Origin: Crotalaria pallida
Lineage: Eukaryota > Streptophyta > Magnoliopsida > Fabales > Fabaceae
Direction: 5' to 3'
Assembly (NCBI GenBank): GCA_037953625.1
Contig: CM075650.1
Location: forward strand, 120,945,706 to 121,009,705
DNA length: 64,000 nt
The position numbers and the translations under genes are program-made. Positions within the stretch are counted from its first letter, which is position 1; every line of letters starts with the position of its first letter. Under the pieces are notes generated by a model. That model did not search any database. It saw only the letters and a program-made list of their open reading frames with translations, and was not told where the DNA came from. Shown in pieces: positions 33,238 to 47,100 of the stretch.

Positions 33238-33587
33238 GATGTGATTTTGTTTATCTCTCTTGTTATTATTGATGCGTCTTCTCAGTGTTTCAGGGGGAGA
33301 TAGCACATCTTTTTGATGATTACAAAAGGGGGAGAGATATTCTGATATTTTGGTTAATACATACAGGGGGAGAGATACTCTGAAGGATGCAAATTTTCTG
33401 AAGTGATATATTTTATTTATGCATATATCCAAAGGGAGATGATATGAATTGTTATATTCCTTGTGATTATTGTTCTAAGGAAGGTTATTGTTATATATAT
33501 ATATGTGTGTGTGTGTGTGTTTTTGCTTGTATAACACTTGTGATGCAGATAGTAAAGAGCATATCAGAATCGTTGTTTGTCATCATC
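33238..33587 (+). other. SIRE unit 1 3' untranslated region with extra purine tracts
   Basis: No gene. Four purine tracts resembling the PPT (CAGGGGGAGA 33291, AAAAGGGGGAGAGA 33324, ACAGGGGGAGAGA 33363, AAAGGGAGATG 33431) precede the true one at 33588. A TA/GT microsatellite lies at 33491-33520. The same layout is in units 2 and 3, with GT-run length differences. Confidence 0.6.
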
Positions 33588-33599
33588 AAAAAGGGAGAG
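33588..33599 (+). other. SIRE unit 1 polypurine tract
   Basis: AAAAAGGGAGAG abutting the LTR start TGTTGGAAG. Same in unit 2 (40584-40595) and unit 3 (47582-47593). Confidence 0.8.
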
Positions 33600-35352
33600 T
33601 GTTGGAAGTCAAGCTAGTGTTGGAAAACATGCTTCAAACTCTCTTATGGACTTCAAGTATAACTCAAGATGTTGTTTTGATGATAACAAGCCAACTCAAG
33701 TTCAAGCTCACAAGTGTCATCCATATTCAAGATTGAAGACTTAAGCAAGGCATAGATTAGAAACCTTCTCCTTAGATCATTTGTAAGGTAATGGAGTTCT
33801 ATTTCTTTAAGAGTTTACAAAAGCCAATAAGTTTTTCATTTTAAAGAGAGAAGAAGAAAAATGTGTTTTTCATGAAAAAGTGTTTTTTGCATTAATCTTT
33901 GTGAAAATACTTGATGTTACAAAACTCTGTATATTTTTATGTATGCAAGAGAGAGTAATCGATTACCTGCTCAAGATAATCGATTAACTTTGTTGCATCA
34001 TAGAAAAATCAGAGAGGTTGTAATCGATTAAATGAATCTTGTTAATCAATTACTTTCTTATGGGGGTAATCGATTACCTGGCTCAAGTAATCGATTATAA
34101 TTGTTGCATCATATATTTTTCAGAGGCTTAGTAATAGATTACAAGCTCTGTAGTAATCGATTACATGATGTTGCATCATATGCATATCAAAGGCACAGTA
34201 ATCGATTAATTGTTTAAGTGTAATCGATTAAATGAGTTGCATCATACATTGAACAGGAGTGGTGTAATCGATTAACTATTATTGGTCTAATCGATTACAT
34301 GGTTTTCAAATGAATTTAAGAATTTCTATTTTTGAAGGAATAATCGATAAGCTTCAGAAAGTAATCGATTACTTCAAGTTTTATTGAAAAACGTGTCAGA
34401 ATCATTTTGATTATTTCCTGATTTGTTTTTATATAAAAGATTATGATTTATTTTATAAAATTCGAAAATGATTTTAAATTTGAATTATTTCCTTTTTGGT
34501 TTTAAGAATCAAATCTTTATTTTATTTCGGAAATCATTTTGATTTAGTTTTGATTTTAAAACTTATTTCAAATCTTATTTTATTTTGTTTTGATTTTGTT
34601 TTACTTATTCTAAATCTTTTTTTTATTCTAAAAGGTTTTTCTATTTTAAAAAGGATTTTCACTCCAACATTCAGAGATTGATTTTTTAATTCATTCATTC
34701 ATACTTTTTCTCATCATCACGTTTTTCTCTCTTCTTCCTTCTCTAATCTTCTGGTTTTAACGTTCATTCTTTTGAAGAACAAAACCATGTTGGCTGAGTA
34801 ACTCCTAGAGAAAGTACTTCATTATCATAAGAGCTTATTGTAGAATCTGTGTTTTTGAGAACACGATATAATTGTTGTAATCACTCACATCATTTGTTCT
34901 AAACCTTAGTGGTAGGGAGAGAATCCCGTAGTTGAACGTTGTGACGTTCGTAGGGTGAGGAACCCTGCTGTGTGATTGAGGCCCCTAGCGAACGGAGGTT
35001 CCTAGTAGTGTGTGGGGTGCTATTGGTTGTAATAGGGTGCGGCTCTATTGCTGGTTATAAGAACTCTCAGGCGGGTCGCTTGGGGACTGGACTAGGCCTT
35101 TCGACGGAAAGGCTGAACCAGTATAAAATTCACCGGTGCAAGCTTTTCTATCCCTATCTCTTTTTATTTCCGCTTATTTCAATTTTTACGTTTCCGCGCT
35201 ACTCGAATTATTTTATCTATCGTTTTCGCGATCCGTTTCAAACGCTTAATCTCTCCGTCTCAAAACAATTTTTTAATTTGTAAAGGTTTTTACAATACAT
35301 TAATAAAACTCGATTCACCCCCCCTCTCGAGATTTTGAGGCCAAAACCAACA
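33600..35352 (+). repeat. SIRE LTR-B
   Basis: 1753 bp, TGTTGG...CCAACA, serving as 3' LTR of unit 1 and 5' LTR of unit 2. Fourteen TAATCGATTA-type sites at 33955-34372, TATA-like box at 34430. Shares ATCGATAAGCTT (about 34343) with LTR-C but not with LTR-A or LTR-D. Confidence 0.9.
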
Positions 35353-35402
35353 ATTGGCATCAGAGCTAGTCTCTTGTGTTAAGACTTAACCGTCTCAAGA
35401 GT

Positions 35403-36473
35403 ATGGCTTCAAACTCTCTGTTTGGTGGTGAAGGGAGTTCTATTAACCGTCCTCCCATGTTTGATGGGGTAGGGTACGCGTATTGGAAAGCCCGTATGAA
35501 AATTTTTATTCAAGGCGTCGGATTAAAGGTTTGGGATGCCGTCGTAAATGGTCCCTATGTTCCTACCTATGTGGTTAATGGTAACACCGTCGAAAAGCCT
35601 ATGGCTGAGTGGACGGAGGAGGAGGAACGTAGAGTCCAGTATGACCTGAAAGCGAAAAATATTATAACATCTGCTTTGAGCTATGATGATTTTTTCAGGA
35701 TATCAACATGCGAGACAGCACAACAAATGTGGGATACGTTGGAAGTCACGCATGAAGGTACGACTGAAGTGAGGAGATCGAGAATCACCACGCTGACTGG
35801 TGAATATGAGTTATTCAGAATGAAAGATGCAGAATCGATTCAAGAGATCCAAAAACGCTTCACAATGATTGTAAATCAGCTGACGACATTGGGGAAGAAA
35901 TTCACCAATGAGGATCTCATCAACAAAGTTTTAAGGTGTTTGGGAAGAGAATGGCAACCCAAAGTGACGGCGATTGCTGAATCAAGAAACCTTTCAACTA
36001 TGATGTTGGCAACTCTCTTTGGGAAGTTACAAGAGCACGAAAGTGAATTAAAAAGATTGGCTCAACACGAAGAAGAGAACAAGAAGGTCAAAAGTTTGGC
36101 TTTCAAGGCTGAAGCACCAGCAACAGAAAGTGACTCGGACAAAGAATTGTTAAATGATGAACACATGGGTCTATTGGTAAAAAAGTTAGAGAAATTTCTG
36201 AGAAAGAAAAATTTCAATAGAAGAGACAACAACAAGAGTGGAGGCTCAACCATTACATGTCATGAGTGTGGCAAGCCTGGTCACATCAGAGCAGACTGCT
36301 ATCAGCTGAAAAAGAAAGAGAATTCAGAAAAAGGCACCTCAAATTCAAAGAAAGGGAAGCAAGCATATTTGGCATGGCTAGACAATGAAGGAAGTTCGGA
36401 TGAGGATTTAGACGAACAAGAGGAGACCGCCAACATATGCTTAATGGCTCACGAAGATGAGGTAACTTCTTAA
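35403..36473 (+). pseudogene. SIRE unit 2 gag
   Basis: Same start, domains and premature TAA (36471-36473) as unit 1. Amino-acid differences from unit 1: KLEKFL for KLGKFL and MAHEDE for MAHGDE. Confidence 0.85.
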
Positions 36474-37106
36474 CTAAATTTTTCTTATGATGAATTACAA
36501 GAGGCCTTTGAAGAATTGCATGAGGAATGGATGAGGCTATCCTTATTGGTTTCTATAGAAAAGAAAAATTCAGCTTCTCTTTTAGAAAAGAATAAAAACC
36601 TTATTAAAGAAAATGAACTTTTGAAAAATCAAAATAAGGAGTTGAATTTGACTTTGAAAAATTCTTCAAACACCTCGAGTAATGACGTTAAATTTAAAGC
36701 TAGTTCTTCTTCTTGTAAATTCTGCAAGGACCTTGTTAAAGAAGTTGAGGATTTGAAAGAAACTCTTGCAAAATTTACGAAAGGTAGAAATACTTTAAAT
36801 TTAATGCTACGGAGACAAAAATGTTTCTTTAATAGAGCGGGTTTAGGATATCAACCCGTGAGACATCAAAAGAAATTAAGTACCATTTTTGTCCCTGCTA
36901 GCAATCAATAGAAACCTTTAATTATCTGTCATATTTGTGGTAAAAAGGGCCATGGTGCACATGAATGCATACGCCGGAAAGTGAAGTTCGTTAAACCGAA
37001 CAATGAAACTAAAAGGTGGCATGATTTAAACTATGGCTATACTAATGCTCAAGGACCCAAAAAGATATGGGTACCTAAAAAGAAACCTTGAATTCTTTGC
37101 ATGTAG
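36474..37106 (+). pseudogene. SIRE unit 2 gag C-terminal region
   Basis: Coiled-coil and second CCHC region, with the same three in-frame stops (36909, 37089, 37104). HEEWMRL replaces HEESMRL. NTLNLM is shared with unit 3 against NTLKLM in unit 1. Confidence 0.75.
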
Positions 37107-40100
37107 GTTACTACGGAAGAAAGAAAATCGTGGTGGTACTTGGACAGCGGATGCTCAAAACATAGGACTGGAGATAAATCTAAATTCTCGCATCTCGTGC
37201 CAAAGGACCAAGGACATGTGACTTTCGGAGATAACAATCAAGGAAAGATTCTCGGAGTCGGTAAAATTGGTACACCTCCTAACCCTTGTATTGAAAATGT
37301 CTTACATGTTGAGGGCCTAAAACACAATCTGCTAAGTATTAGTCAGTTGTGTGATAAGGGCAATAGGGTTATTTTTGATTCTGATAGATGTATTATCGAG
37401 GGTAAAATTGATAATCTTATTAAGCTAATTGCTCGCAGGATAAACAATGTTTATGTTATTGATTTTAACTCAATACCCTCAAATGATGCGAAATGTTTAT
37501 TAAGTAAAGAGGATGAATCGTGGCTATGGCATCGTAGAATATGTCACATCCACATGGCTCATTTAAATAAAATTTCTTCTAAAAACTTAGTAGTTGGTTT
37601 GCCAAAGCAAAATTTTTCTATTTCTGAAAAATGTGATCCTTGTTCTAAATCAAAACTCACAAGGGCATCTTTTCCTTCTAAAAATCTTGTTTCAACTCAA
37701 AGGCCCTTGGAACTTTTACATATGGATCTTTTTGGACCGTGTCAAACGAAAAGCTTTGGTGGCAACTATTATTGTTTAGTTGTTGTGGATGACTATTCTA
37801 GGTATACATGGACGCTTTTTATTACTCATAAAAATGACGCATTTCATGAATTTAAAAAGCTAGCCAAGATTATTCAAAACCAATTGCATTTGAGCATTGC
37901 ATCCATTAAAACTGATCATGGTGGAGAATTTGAAAATCATCTTTTTGAAAAATTTTGCGAAAAACATGGAATTAAGCATTATTTTTCAGCTCCAAGAACT
38001 CCTGAGCAAAACGGGGTTGTGGAGAGGAAAAATCGTTCATTAAAAGAGCTTTCAAGAATAATGCTTAATGACATGAATTTTCCTGCATATTTTTGGGCCG
38101 ATGCAGTGAGTACAACTTGCTATGTTATGAATCGTGTTTTAATAAGGCCTATTTTAAAGAAAACCCCCTATGAGCTGTACAAGGGGAGAAAACCAAATAT
38201 TTCCCATTTTCGTGTTTTTGGATGTAAATGTTATGTGCATAATAATGGTAGAGAAAATCTAGGAAGTTTTGAGGCTAGAGCTGATGAGAGCATATTCCTT
38301 GGATATTCTGTTTCGAGCAAAGCATATAGGATTTACAATAAATCTCGTAATACTATTGAAGAATCTATTCATGTATCATTTGACGAATCCGATCCCAGAA
38401 AGTTGGGAAAGGTATCTGTTAATGACATTTCAGGTATTCTTGGAGATTTATTCATTGATGAGGATGAGGAGTCAAATGCTAAAGGAAAGGAACATTCCGA
38501 AAGCAATGAAAAATCAGTTGAATCAGTTGAGGAGAAAAATCAAGAACAATCCATGGAGCTCAACGCTGATTTGCCTAAGGAATGGAGATCATCAAGACAC
38601 CATCCCATTGATCAAATCATAGGTGACATCGCAAAAGGTGTAAGTACTCGCAATTCTATTAGCAATCTATGTAACTACTTCGCATTTGTTTCTCAAGTGG
38701 AGCCAAAGAATATTTCTGAGGCTACGCTTGATGAGCATTGGCTTTTGGCAATGCAAGAGGAATTAAACCAGTTCGAAAGAAATCAGGTGTGTGAACTTGT
38801 TCCTAGGCCTGAGTCTCATCCGATTATTGGAACTAAGTGGATTTATAAAAATAAACTCGATGAGGCTGGTTTAATTGTTCGAAACAAAGCTAGGTTAGTT
38901 GCACAAGGTTACAACCAGGAAGAGGGGATAGATTATGAGGAAACATTTGCCCCTGTTGCTAGGTTGGAAGCCATTAGACTGCTTTTAGCTTTTGCAAGCA
39001 TTTAAGATTTTAAATTATATCAAATGGACGTAAAGAGTGCCTTTCTTAATGGTTTTATAAATGAAGAAGTTTATGTGTGTCAACCTCCCGGCTTTGAAAA
39101 TTATGAACACCCGGATTATGTTTTTAAATTGAAAAAGGCTTTGTACGGACTCAAACAAGCTCCTAGAGAGTGGTATGACCATCTTAGCAAATTTTTATTA
39201 GAAAATAATTTTGAAAGAGGGAAGGTTGATAACACACTTTTTATTAAAAAGAAAGGAAAGGACATTCTTTTAGTTCAAATTTATGTAGATGATATTATTT
39301 TCGGTGCTACTAATGAAACCCTTTGCAAGGATTTTTCGAGTATGATGCAGGAAGAGTTCGAGATGTCTATGATGGGCGAGCTGAACTTTTTCCTGGGATT
39401 GCAAATAAAACAAGCAAAGGATGGGATTTTCATTAGCCAAACAAAGTACTGCAAGGAACTATTGAAACGATTTGGCATGGATAAGGCCAAGGCAGTAGCA
39501 ACACCTATAAGCACATCTTGCTATTTGGACAAAGATGAAGGAGGTAAATCCGTAGAAATCACTAAATATCGAGGTATAATCGGATCCCTTCTCTATTTAA
39601 CGGCAAGTAGGCCGGATATAATGTTTAGTGTTTGCCTTTGTGCTCGTTTTCAATCGAATCCAAAAGAAACGCACATGGTTGCTGCCAAACGTATAATGAA
39701 ATATCTGTCTGGCACAACTGACATGGGTTTATGGTACCCCAAAGGTTCTTCGTGTAATCTTGTTGGGTATTCTGATTCTGACTTTGCTGGGTGCAAAGTA
39801 GATAGAAAAAGCACTAGCGGCACTTGTCATCTTCTCGGCAATTCTTTGGTATCATGGGCTAGCAAGAAACAGTCTAGTGTAGCCCTATCTACAGTTGAGG
39901 ATGAATATGTCGCCGCGGGTAGCTGATGTGCGCAAATCTTATGGTTGAAACAGCAACTCCTAGACTTTGGTGTAAGTCTAGATCACATTCCTATAAAATG
40001 TGATAATACCAGTGCTATTAGTATCACCAAAAACCCAGTGCAACATTCTCGCACTAAGCATATAGAGATTCGACACCATTTTATACGTGATCATATTCAA

Positions 40101-40235
40101 AAGGGTGATTGTATTATTGAGTATGTTGATACTTCGCGGCAGTTAGCTGATATCTTTACGAAACCTCTTCCAAAAGAAAATTTCTTTTTCATTCGTAGAG
40201 AAATTGGTTTAACATCTGCCTCTCACCTCTTTTGA
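37107..40235 (+). pseudogene. SIRE unit 2 pol
   Basis: Domains as in unit 1, with the shared RNase H TGA (39924-39926) and one private stop: TAA at 39003-39005 just before the RT palm motif MDVKSAFLNG, so RT is cut from protease and integrase. Residues shared with unit 3 and not unit 1: TPEQNG, RHHPID, SDFAGCK. Confidence 0.88.
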
Positions 40236-40583
40236 GATGTGATTTTGTTTATCTCTCTTGTTATTATTGATGCGTCTTCTCAGTGTTTCAGGGGGAGATA
40301 GCACATCTTTTTGATGATTACAAAAGGGGGAGAGATATTCTGATATTTTGGTTAATACATACAGGGGGAGAGATACTCTGAAGGATGCAAATTTTCTGAA
40401 GTGATATATTTTATTTATGCATATATCCAAAGGGAGATGATATGAATTGTTATATTCCTTGTGATTATTGTTCTAAGGAAGGTTATTGTTATATATATGT
40501 GTGTGTGTGTGTGTGTTTTTGCTTGTATAACACTTGTGATGCAGATAGTAAAGAGCATATCAGAATCGTTGTTTGTCATCATC
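40236..40583 (+). other. SIRE unit 2 3' untranslated region
   Basis: Copy of 33238-33587: several PPT-like purine tracts and a shorter TA/GT microsatellite (about 40490-40516). No gene. Confidence 0.55.
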
Positions 40584-40595
40584 AAAAAGGGAGAG

Positions 40596-42348
40596 TGTTG
40601 GAAGTCAAGCTAGTGTTGGAAAACATGCTTCAAACTCTCTTATGGACTTCAAGTATAACTCAAGATGTTGTTTTGATGATAACAAGCCAACTCAAGTTCA
40701 AGCTCACAAGTGTCATCCATATTCAAGATTGAAGACTCAAGCAAGGCATAGATTAGAAACCTTCTCCTTAGATCATTTGTAAGGTAATGGAGTTCTATTT
40801 CTTTAAGAGTTTACAAAAGCCAATAAGTTTTTCATTTTAAAGAGAGAAGAAGAAAAATGTGTTTTTCATGAAAAAGTGTTTTCTGCATTAATCTTTGTGA
40901 AAATACTTGATGTTAGAAAACTCTGTATATTTTTATGTATGCAAGAGAGAGTAATCGATTACCTGCTCAAGATAATCGATTAACTTTGTTGCATTATAGA
41001 AAAATCAGAGAGGTTGTAATCGATTAAATGAATCTTGTTAATCAATTACTTTCTTATGGGAGTAATCGATTACCTGGCTCAAGTCATCGATTATAATTGT
41101 TGCATCATATATTTTTCAGAGGCTTAGTAATCGATTACAAGCTCTGTAGTAATCGATTACATGATGTTGCATCATATGCATATCAAAGGCACAGTAATCG
41201 ATTAATTGTTTAAGTGTAATCGATTAAATGAGTTGCATCATACATTGAACAGGAGTGGTGTAATCGATTAACTATTATTGGTCTAATCGATTACATGGTT
41301 TTCAAATGAATTTAAGAATTTCTATTTTTGAAGGAATAATCGATAAGCTTCAGAAAGTAATCGATTACTTCAAGTTTTATTGAAAAACGTGTCAGAATCA
41401 TTTTGATTATTTCCTGATTTGTTTTTATATAAAAGATTATGATTTATTTTATAAAATTCGAAAATGATTTTAAATTTGAATTATTTCCTTTTTGGTTTTT
41501 AGAATCAAATCTTTATTTTATTTCGGAAATCATTTTGATTTAGTTTTGATTTTAAAACTTATTTCAAATCTTATTTTATTTTGTTTTGATTTTGTTTTAC
41601 TTATTCTAAATCTTTTTTTTATTCTAAAAGGTTTTTCTATTTTAAAAAGGATTTTCACTCCAACATTCAGAGATTGATTTTTTAATTCATTCATTCATAC
41701 TTTTTCTCATCATCATGTTTTTCTCTCTTCTTCCTTCTCTAATCTTCTGGTTTTAACGTTCATTCTTTTGAAGAACAAAACCATGTTGGCTGAGTAACTC
41801 CTAGAGAAAGTACTTCATTATCATAAGAGCTTATTGTAGAATCTGTGTTTTTGAGAACACGATATACTTGTTGTAATCACTCACATCATTTGTTCTAAAC
41901 CTTAGTGGTAGGGAGAGAATCCCGTAGTTGAACGTTGTGACGTTCGTAGGGTGAGGAACCCTGCTGTGTGATTGAGGCCCCTAGCGAACGGAGGTTCCTA
42001 GTAGTGTGTGGGGTGCTATTGGTTGTAATAGGGTGCGGCTCTATTGCTGGTTATAAGAACTCTCAGGCGGGTCGCTTGGGGACTGGACTAGGCCTTTCGA
42101 CGGAAAGGCTGAACCAGTATAAAATTCACCGGTGCAAGCTTTTCTATCCCTATCTCTTTTTATTTCCGCTTATTTCAATTTTTACGTTTCCGCGCTACTC
42201 GAATTATTTTATCTATCGTTTTCGCGATCCGTTTCAAACGCTTAATCTCTCCGTCTCAAAACAATTTTTTAATTTGTAAAGGTTTTTACAATACATTAAT
42301 AAAACTCGATTCACCCCCCCTCTCGAGATTTTGAGGCCAAAACCAACA
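40596..42348 (+). repeat. SIRE LTR-C
   Basis: 1753 bp, same length as LTR-B and closest to it (shared ATCGATAAGCTT). Palindrome sites 40951-41368, TATA-like box 41426. Confidence 0.9.
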
Positions 42349-42398
42349 ATTGGCATCAGAGCTAGTCTCTTGTGTTAAGACTTAACCGTCTCAAGAGT

Positions 42399-43469
42399 AT
42401 GGCTTCAAACTCTCTGTTTGGTGGTGAAGGGAGTTCTATTAACCGTCCTCCCATGTTTGATGGGGTAGGGTACGCGTATTGGAAAGCCCGTATGAAAATT
42501 TTTATTCAAGGCGTCGGATTAAAGGTTTGGGATGCCGTCGTAAATGGTCCCTATGTTCCTACCTATGTGGTTAATGGTAACACCATCGAAAAGCCTATGG
42601 CTGAGTGGACGGAGGAGGAGGAACGTAGAGTCCAGTACGACCTGAAAGCGAAAAATATTATAACATCTGCTTTGAGCTATGATGATTTTTTCAGGATATC
42701 AACATGCGAGACAGCACAACAAATGTGGGATACGTTGGAAGTCACGCATGAAGGTACGACTGAAGTGAGGAGATCGAGAATCACCACGCTGACTGGTGAA
42801 TATGAGTTATTCAGAATGAAAGATGCAGAATCGATTCAAGAGATCCAAAAACGCTTCACAATGATTGTAAATCAGCTGACGACATTGGGGAAGAAATTCA
42901 CCAATGAGGATCTCATCAACAAAGTTTTAAGGTGTTTGGGAAGAGAATGGCAACCCAAAGTGACGGCGATTGCTGAATCAAGAAACCTTTCAACTATGAT
43001 GTTGGCAACTCTCTTTGGGAAGTTACAAGAGCATGAAAGTGAATTAAAAAGATTGGCTCAACACGAAGAAGAGAACAAGAAGGTCAAAAGTTTGGCTTTC
43101 AAGGCTGAAGCACCAGCAACAGAAAGTGACTCGGACAAAGAATTGTTAAATGATGAACACATGGGTCTATTGGTAAAAAAGTTAGGGAAATTTTTGAGAA
43201 AGAAAAATTTCAATAGAAGAGACAACAACAAGAGTGGAGGCTCAACCATTACATGTCATGAGTGTGGCAAGCCTGGTCACATCAGAGCAGACTGCTATCA
43301 GCTGAAAAAGAAAGAGAATTCAGAAAAAGGCACCTCAAATTCAAAGAAAGGGAAGCAAGCATATTTGGCATGGCTAGACAATGAAGGAAGTTCGGATGAG
43401 GATTTAGACGAACAAGAGGAGACCGCCAACATATGCTTAATGGCTCACGGAGATGAGGTAACTTCTTAA
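42399..43469 (+). pseudogene. SIRE unit 3 gag
   Basis: As unit 1; NTIEKP for NTVEKP near residue 61. The same premature TAA at 43467-43469. Confidence 0.85.
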
Positions 43470-44102
43470 CTAAATTTTTCTTATGATGAATTACAAGAGG
43501 CCTTTGAAGAATTGCATGAGGAATCGATGAGGTTATCCTTATTGGTTTCTATAGAAAAGAAAAATTCAGCTTCTCTTTTAGAAAAGAATAAAAACCTTAT
43601 TAAAGAAAATGAACTTTTGAAAAATCAAAATAAGGAGTTGAATTTGACTTTGAAAAATTCTTCAAACACCTCGAGTAATGACGTTAAATTTAAAGCTAGT
43701 TCTTCTTCTTGTAAATTCTGCAAGGACCTTGTTAAAGAAGTTGAGGATTTGAAAGAAACTCTTGCAAAATTTACGAAAGGTAGAAATACTTTAAATTTAA
43801 TGCTACGGAGACAAAAATGTTTCTTTAATAGAGCGGGTTTAGGATATCAACCCGTGAGACATCAAAAGAAATTAAGTACCATTTTTGTCCCTGCTAGCAA
43901 TCAATAGAAACCTTTAATTATCTGTCATATTTGTGGTAAAAAGGGCCATGGTGCACATGAATGCATACACCGGAAAGTGAAGTTCGTTAAACCGAACAAT
44001 GAAACTAAAAGGTGGCATGATTTAAACTATGGCTATACTAACACTCAAGGACCCAAAAAGATATGGGTACCTAAAAAGAAACCTTGAATTCTTTGCATGT
44101 AG
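43470..44102 (+). pseudogene. SIRE unit 3 gag C-terminal region
   Basis: Coiled coil and CHICGKKGHGAHEC knuckle with the three shared stops (43905, 44085, 44100). Contains C-IHRK for C-IRRK after the knuckle. Confidence 0.75.
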
Positions 44103-47100
44103 GTTACTACGGAAGAAAGAAAATCGTGGTGGTACTTGGACAGCGGATGCTCAAAACATAGGACTGGAGATAAATCTAAATTCTCGCATCTCGTGCCAAA
44201 GGACCAAGGACATGTGACTTTCGGAGATAACAATCAAGGAAAGATTCTCGGAGTCGGTAAAATTGATACACCTCCTAACCCTTGTATTGAAAATGTCTTA
44301 CATGTTGAGGGCCTAAAACACAATCTGCTAAGTATTAGTCAGTTGTGTGATAAGGGCAATAGGGTTATTTTTGATTCTGATAGATGTATTATCGAGGGTA
44401 AAATTGATAATCTTATTAAGCTAATTGCTCGCAGGATAAACAATGTTTATGTTATTGATTTTAACTCAATACCCTCAAATGATGCGAAATGATTATTAAG
44501 TAAAGAGGATGAATCGTGGCTATGGCATCGTAGAATATGTCACATCCACATGGCTCATTTAAATAAAATTTCTTCTAAAAACTTAGTAGTTGGTTTTCCA
44601 AAGCAAAATTTTTCTATTTCTGAAAAATGTGATCCTTGTTCTAAATCAAAACTCACAGGGGCATCTTTTCCTTCTAAAAATCTTGTTTCAACTCAAAGGC
44701 CCTTGGAACTTTTACATATGGATCTTTTTGGACCGTGTCAAACGAAAAGCTTTGGTGGCAACTATTATTGTTTAGTTGTTGTGGATGACTATTCTAGGTA
44801 TACATGGACGCTTTTTATTACTCATAAAAATGACGCATTTCATGAATTTAAAAAGCTAGCCAAGATTATTCAAAACCAATTGCATTTGAGCATTGCATCC
44901 ATTAAAACTGATCATGGTGGAGAATTTGAAAATCATCTTTTTGAAAAATTTTGCGAAAAACATGGAATTAAGCATTATTTTTCAGCTCCAAGAACTCCTG
45001 AGCAAAACGGGGTTGTGGAGAGGAAAAATCGTTCATTAAAAGAGCTTTCAAGAATAATGCTTAATGACATGAATTTTCCTGCATATTTTTGGGCCGATGC
45101 AGTGAGTACAACTTGCTATGTTATGAATCATGTTTTAATAAGGCCTATTTTAAAGAAAACCCCCTATGAGCTGTACAAGGGGAGAAAACCAAATATTTCC
45201 CATTTTCGTGTTTTTGGATGTAAATGTTATGTGCATAATAATGGTAGAGAAAATCTAGGAAGTTTTGAGGCTAGAGCTGATGAGGGCATATTCCTTGGAT
45301 ATTCTGTTTCGAGCAAAGCATATAGGATTTACAATAAATCTCGTAATACTATTGAAGAATCTATTCATGTATCATTTGACGAATCCGATCCCAGAAAGTT
45401 GGGAAAGGTATCTGTTAATGACATTTCAGGTATTCTTGGAGATTTATTCATTGATGAGGATGAGGAGTCAAATGCTAAAGGAAAGGAACATTCCGAAAGC
45501 AATGAAAAATCAGTTGAATCAGTTGAGGAGAAAAATCAAGAACAATCCATGGAGCTCAACGCTGATTTGCCTAAGGAATGGAGATCATCAAGACACCATC
45601 CCATTGATCAAATCATAGGTGACATCACAAAAGGTGTAAGTACTCGCAATTCTATTAGCAATCTATGTAACTACTTCGCATTTGTTTCTCAAGTGGAGCC
45701 AAAGAATATTTCTGAGGCTACGCTTGATGAGCATTGGCTTTTGGCAATGCAAGAGGAATTAAACCAGTTCGAAAGAAATCAGGTGTGTGAACTTGTTCCT
45801 AGGCCTGAGTCTCATCCGATTATTGGAACTAAGTGGATTTATAAAAATAAACTCGATGAGGCTGGTTTAATTGTTCAAAACAAAGCTAGGTTAGTTGCAC
45901 AAGGTTACAACCAGGAAGAGGGGATAGATTATGAGGAAACATTTGCCCCTGTTTCTAGGTTGGAAGCCATTAGACTGCTTTTAGCTTTTGCATGCATTTT
46001 AGATTTTAAATTATATCAAATGGACGTAAAGAGTGCCTTTCTTAATGGTTTTATAAATGAAGAAGTTTATGTGTGTCAACCTCCCGGCTTTGAAAGTTAT
46101 GAACACCCGGATTATGTTTTTAAATTGAAAAAGGCTTTGTACGGACTCAAACAAGCTCCTAGAGCGTGGTATGACCGTCTTAGCAAATTTTTATTAGAAA
46201 ATAATTTTGAAAGAGGGAAGGTTGATAACACACTTTTTATTAAAATGAAAGGAAAGGACATTCTTCTAGTTCAAATTTATGTAGATGATATTATTTTCGG
46301 TGCTACTAATGAAACCCTTTGCAAGGATTTTTCGAGTATGATGCAGGAAGAGTTCGAGATGTCTATGATGGGCGAGCTGAACTTTTTCCTGGGATTGCAA
46401 ATAAAACAAGCAAAGGATGGGATTTTCGTTATCCAAACAAAGTACTGCAAGGAACTATTGAAACGATTTGGCATGGATAAGGCCAAGGCAGTAGCAACAC
46501 CTATAAGCACATCTTGCTATTTGGACAAAGATGAAGGAGGTAAATCCGTAGAAATCACTAAATATCGAGGTATAATCGGATCCCTTCTCTATTTAACGGC
46601 AAGTAGGCCGGATATAATGTTTAGTGTTTGCCTTTGTGCTCGTTTTCAATCGAATCCAAAAGAAACGCACATGGTTGCTGCCAAACGTATAATGAAATAT
46701 CTGTCTGGCACAACTGACATGGGTTTATGGTACCCCAAAGGTTCTTCGTGTAATCTTGTTGGGTATTCTGATTCTGACTTTGCTGGGTGCAAAGTAGATA
46801 GAAAAAGCACTAGCGGCACTTGTCATCTTCTTGGCAATTCTTTGGTATCATGGGCTAGCAAGAAACAGTCTAGTGTAGCCCTATCTACAGCTGAGGATGA
46901 ATATGTCGCCGCGGGTACCTGATGTGCGCAAATCTTATGGTTGAAACAGCAACTCCTAGACTTTGGTGTAAGTCTAGATCACATTCCTATAAAATGTGAT
47001 AATACCAGTGCTATTAGTATCACCAAAAACCCAGTGCAACATTCTCGCACTAAGCATATAGAGATTCGACACCATTTTATACGTGATCATATTCAAAAGG

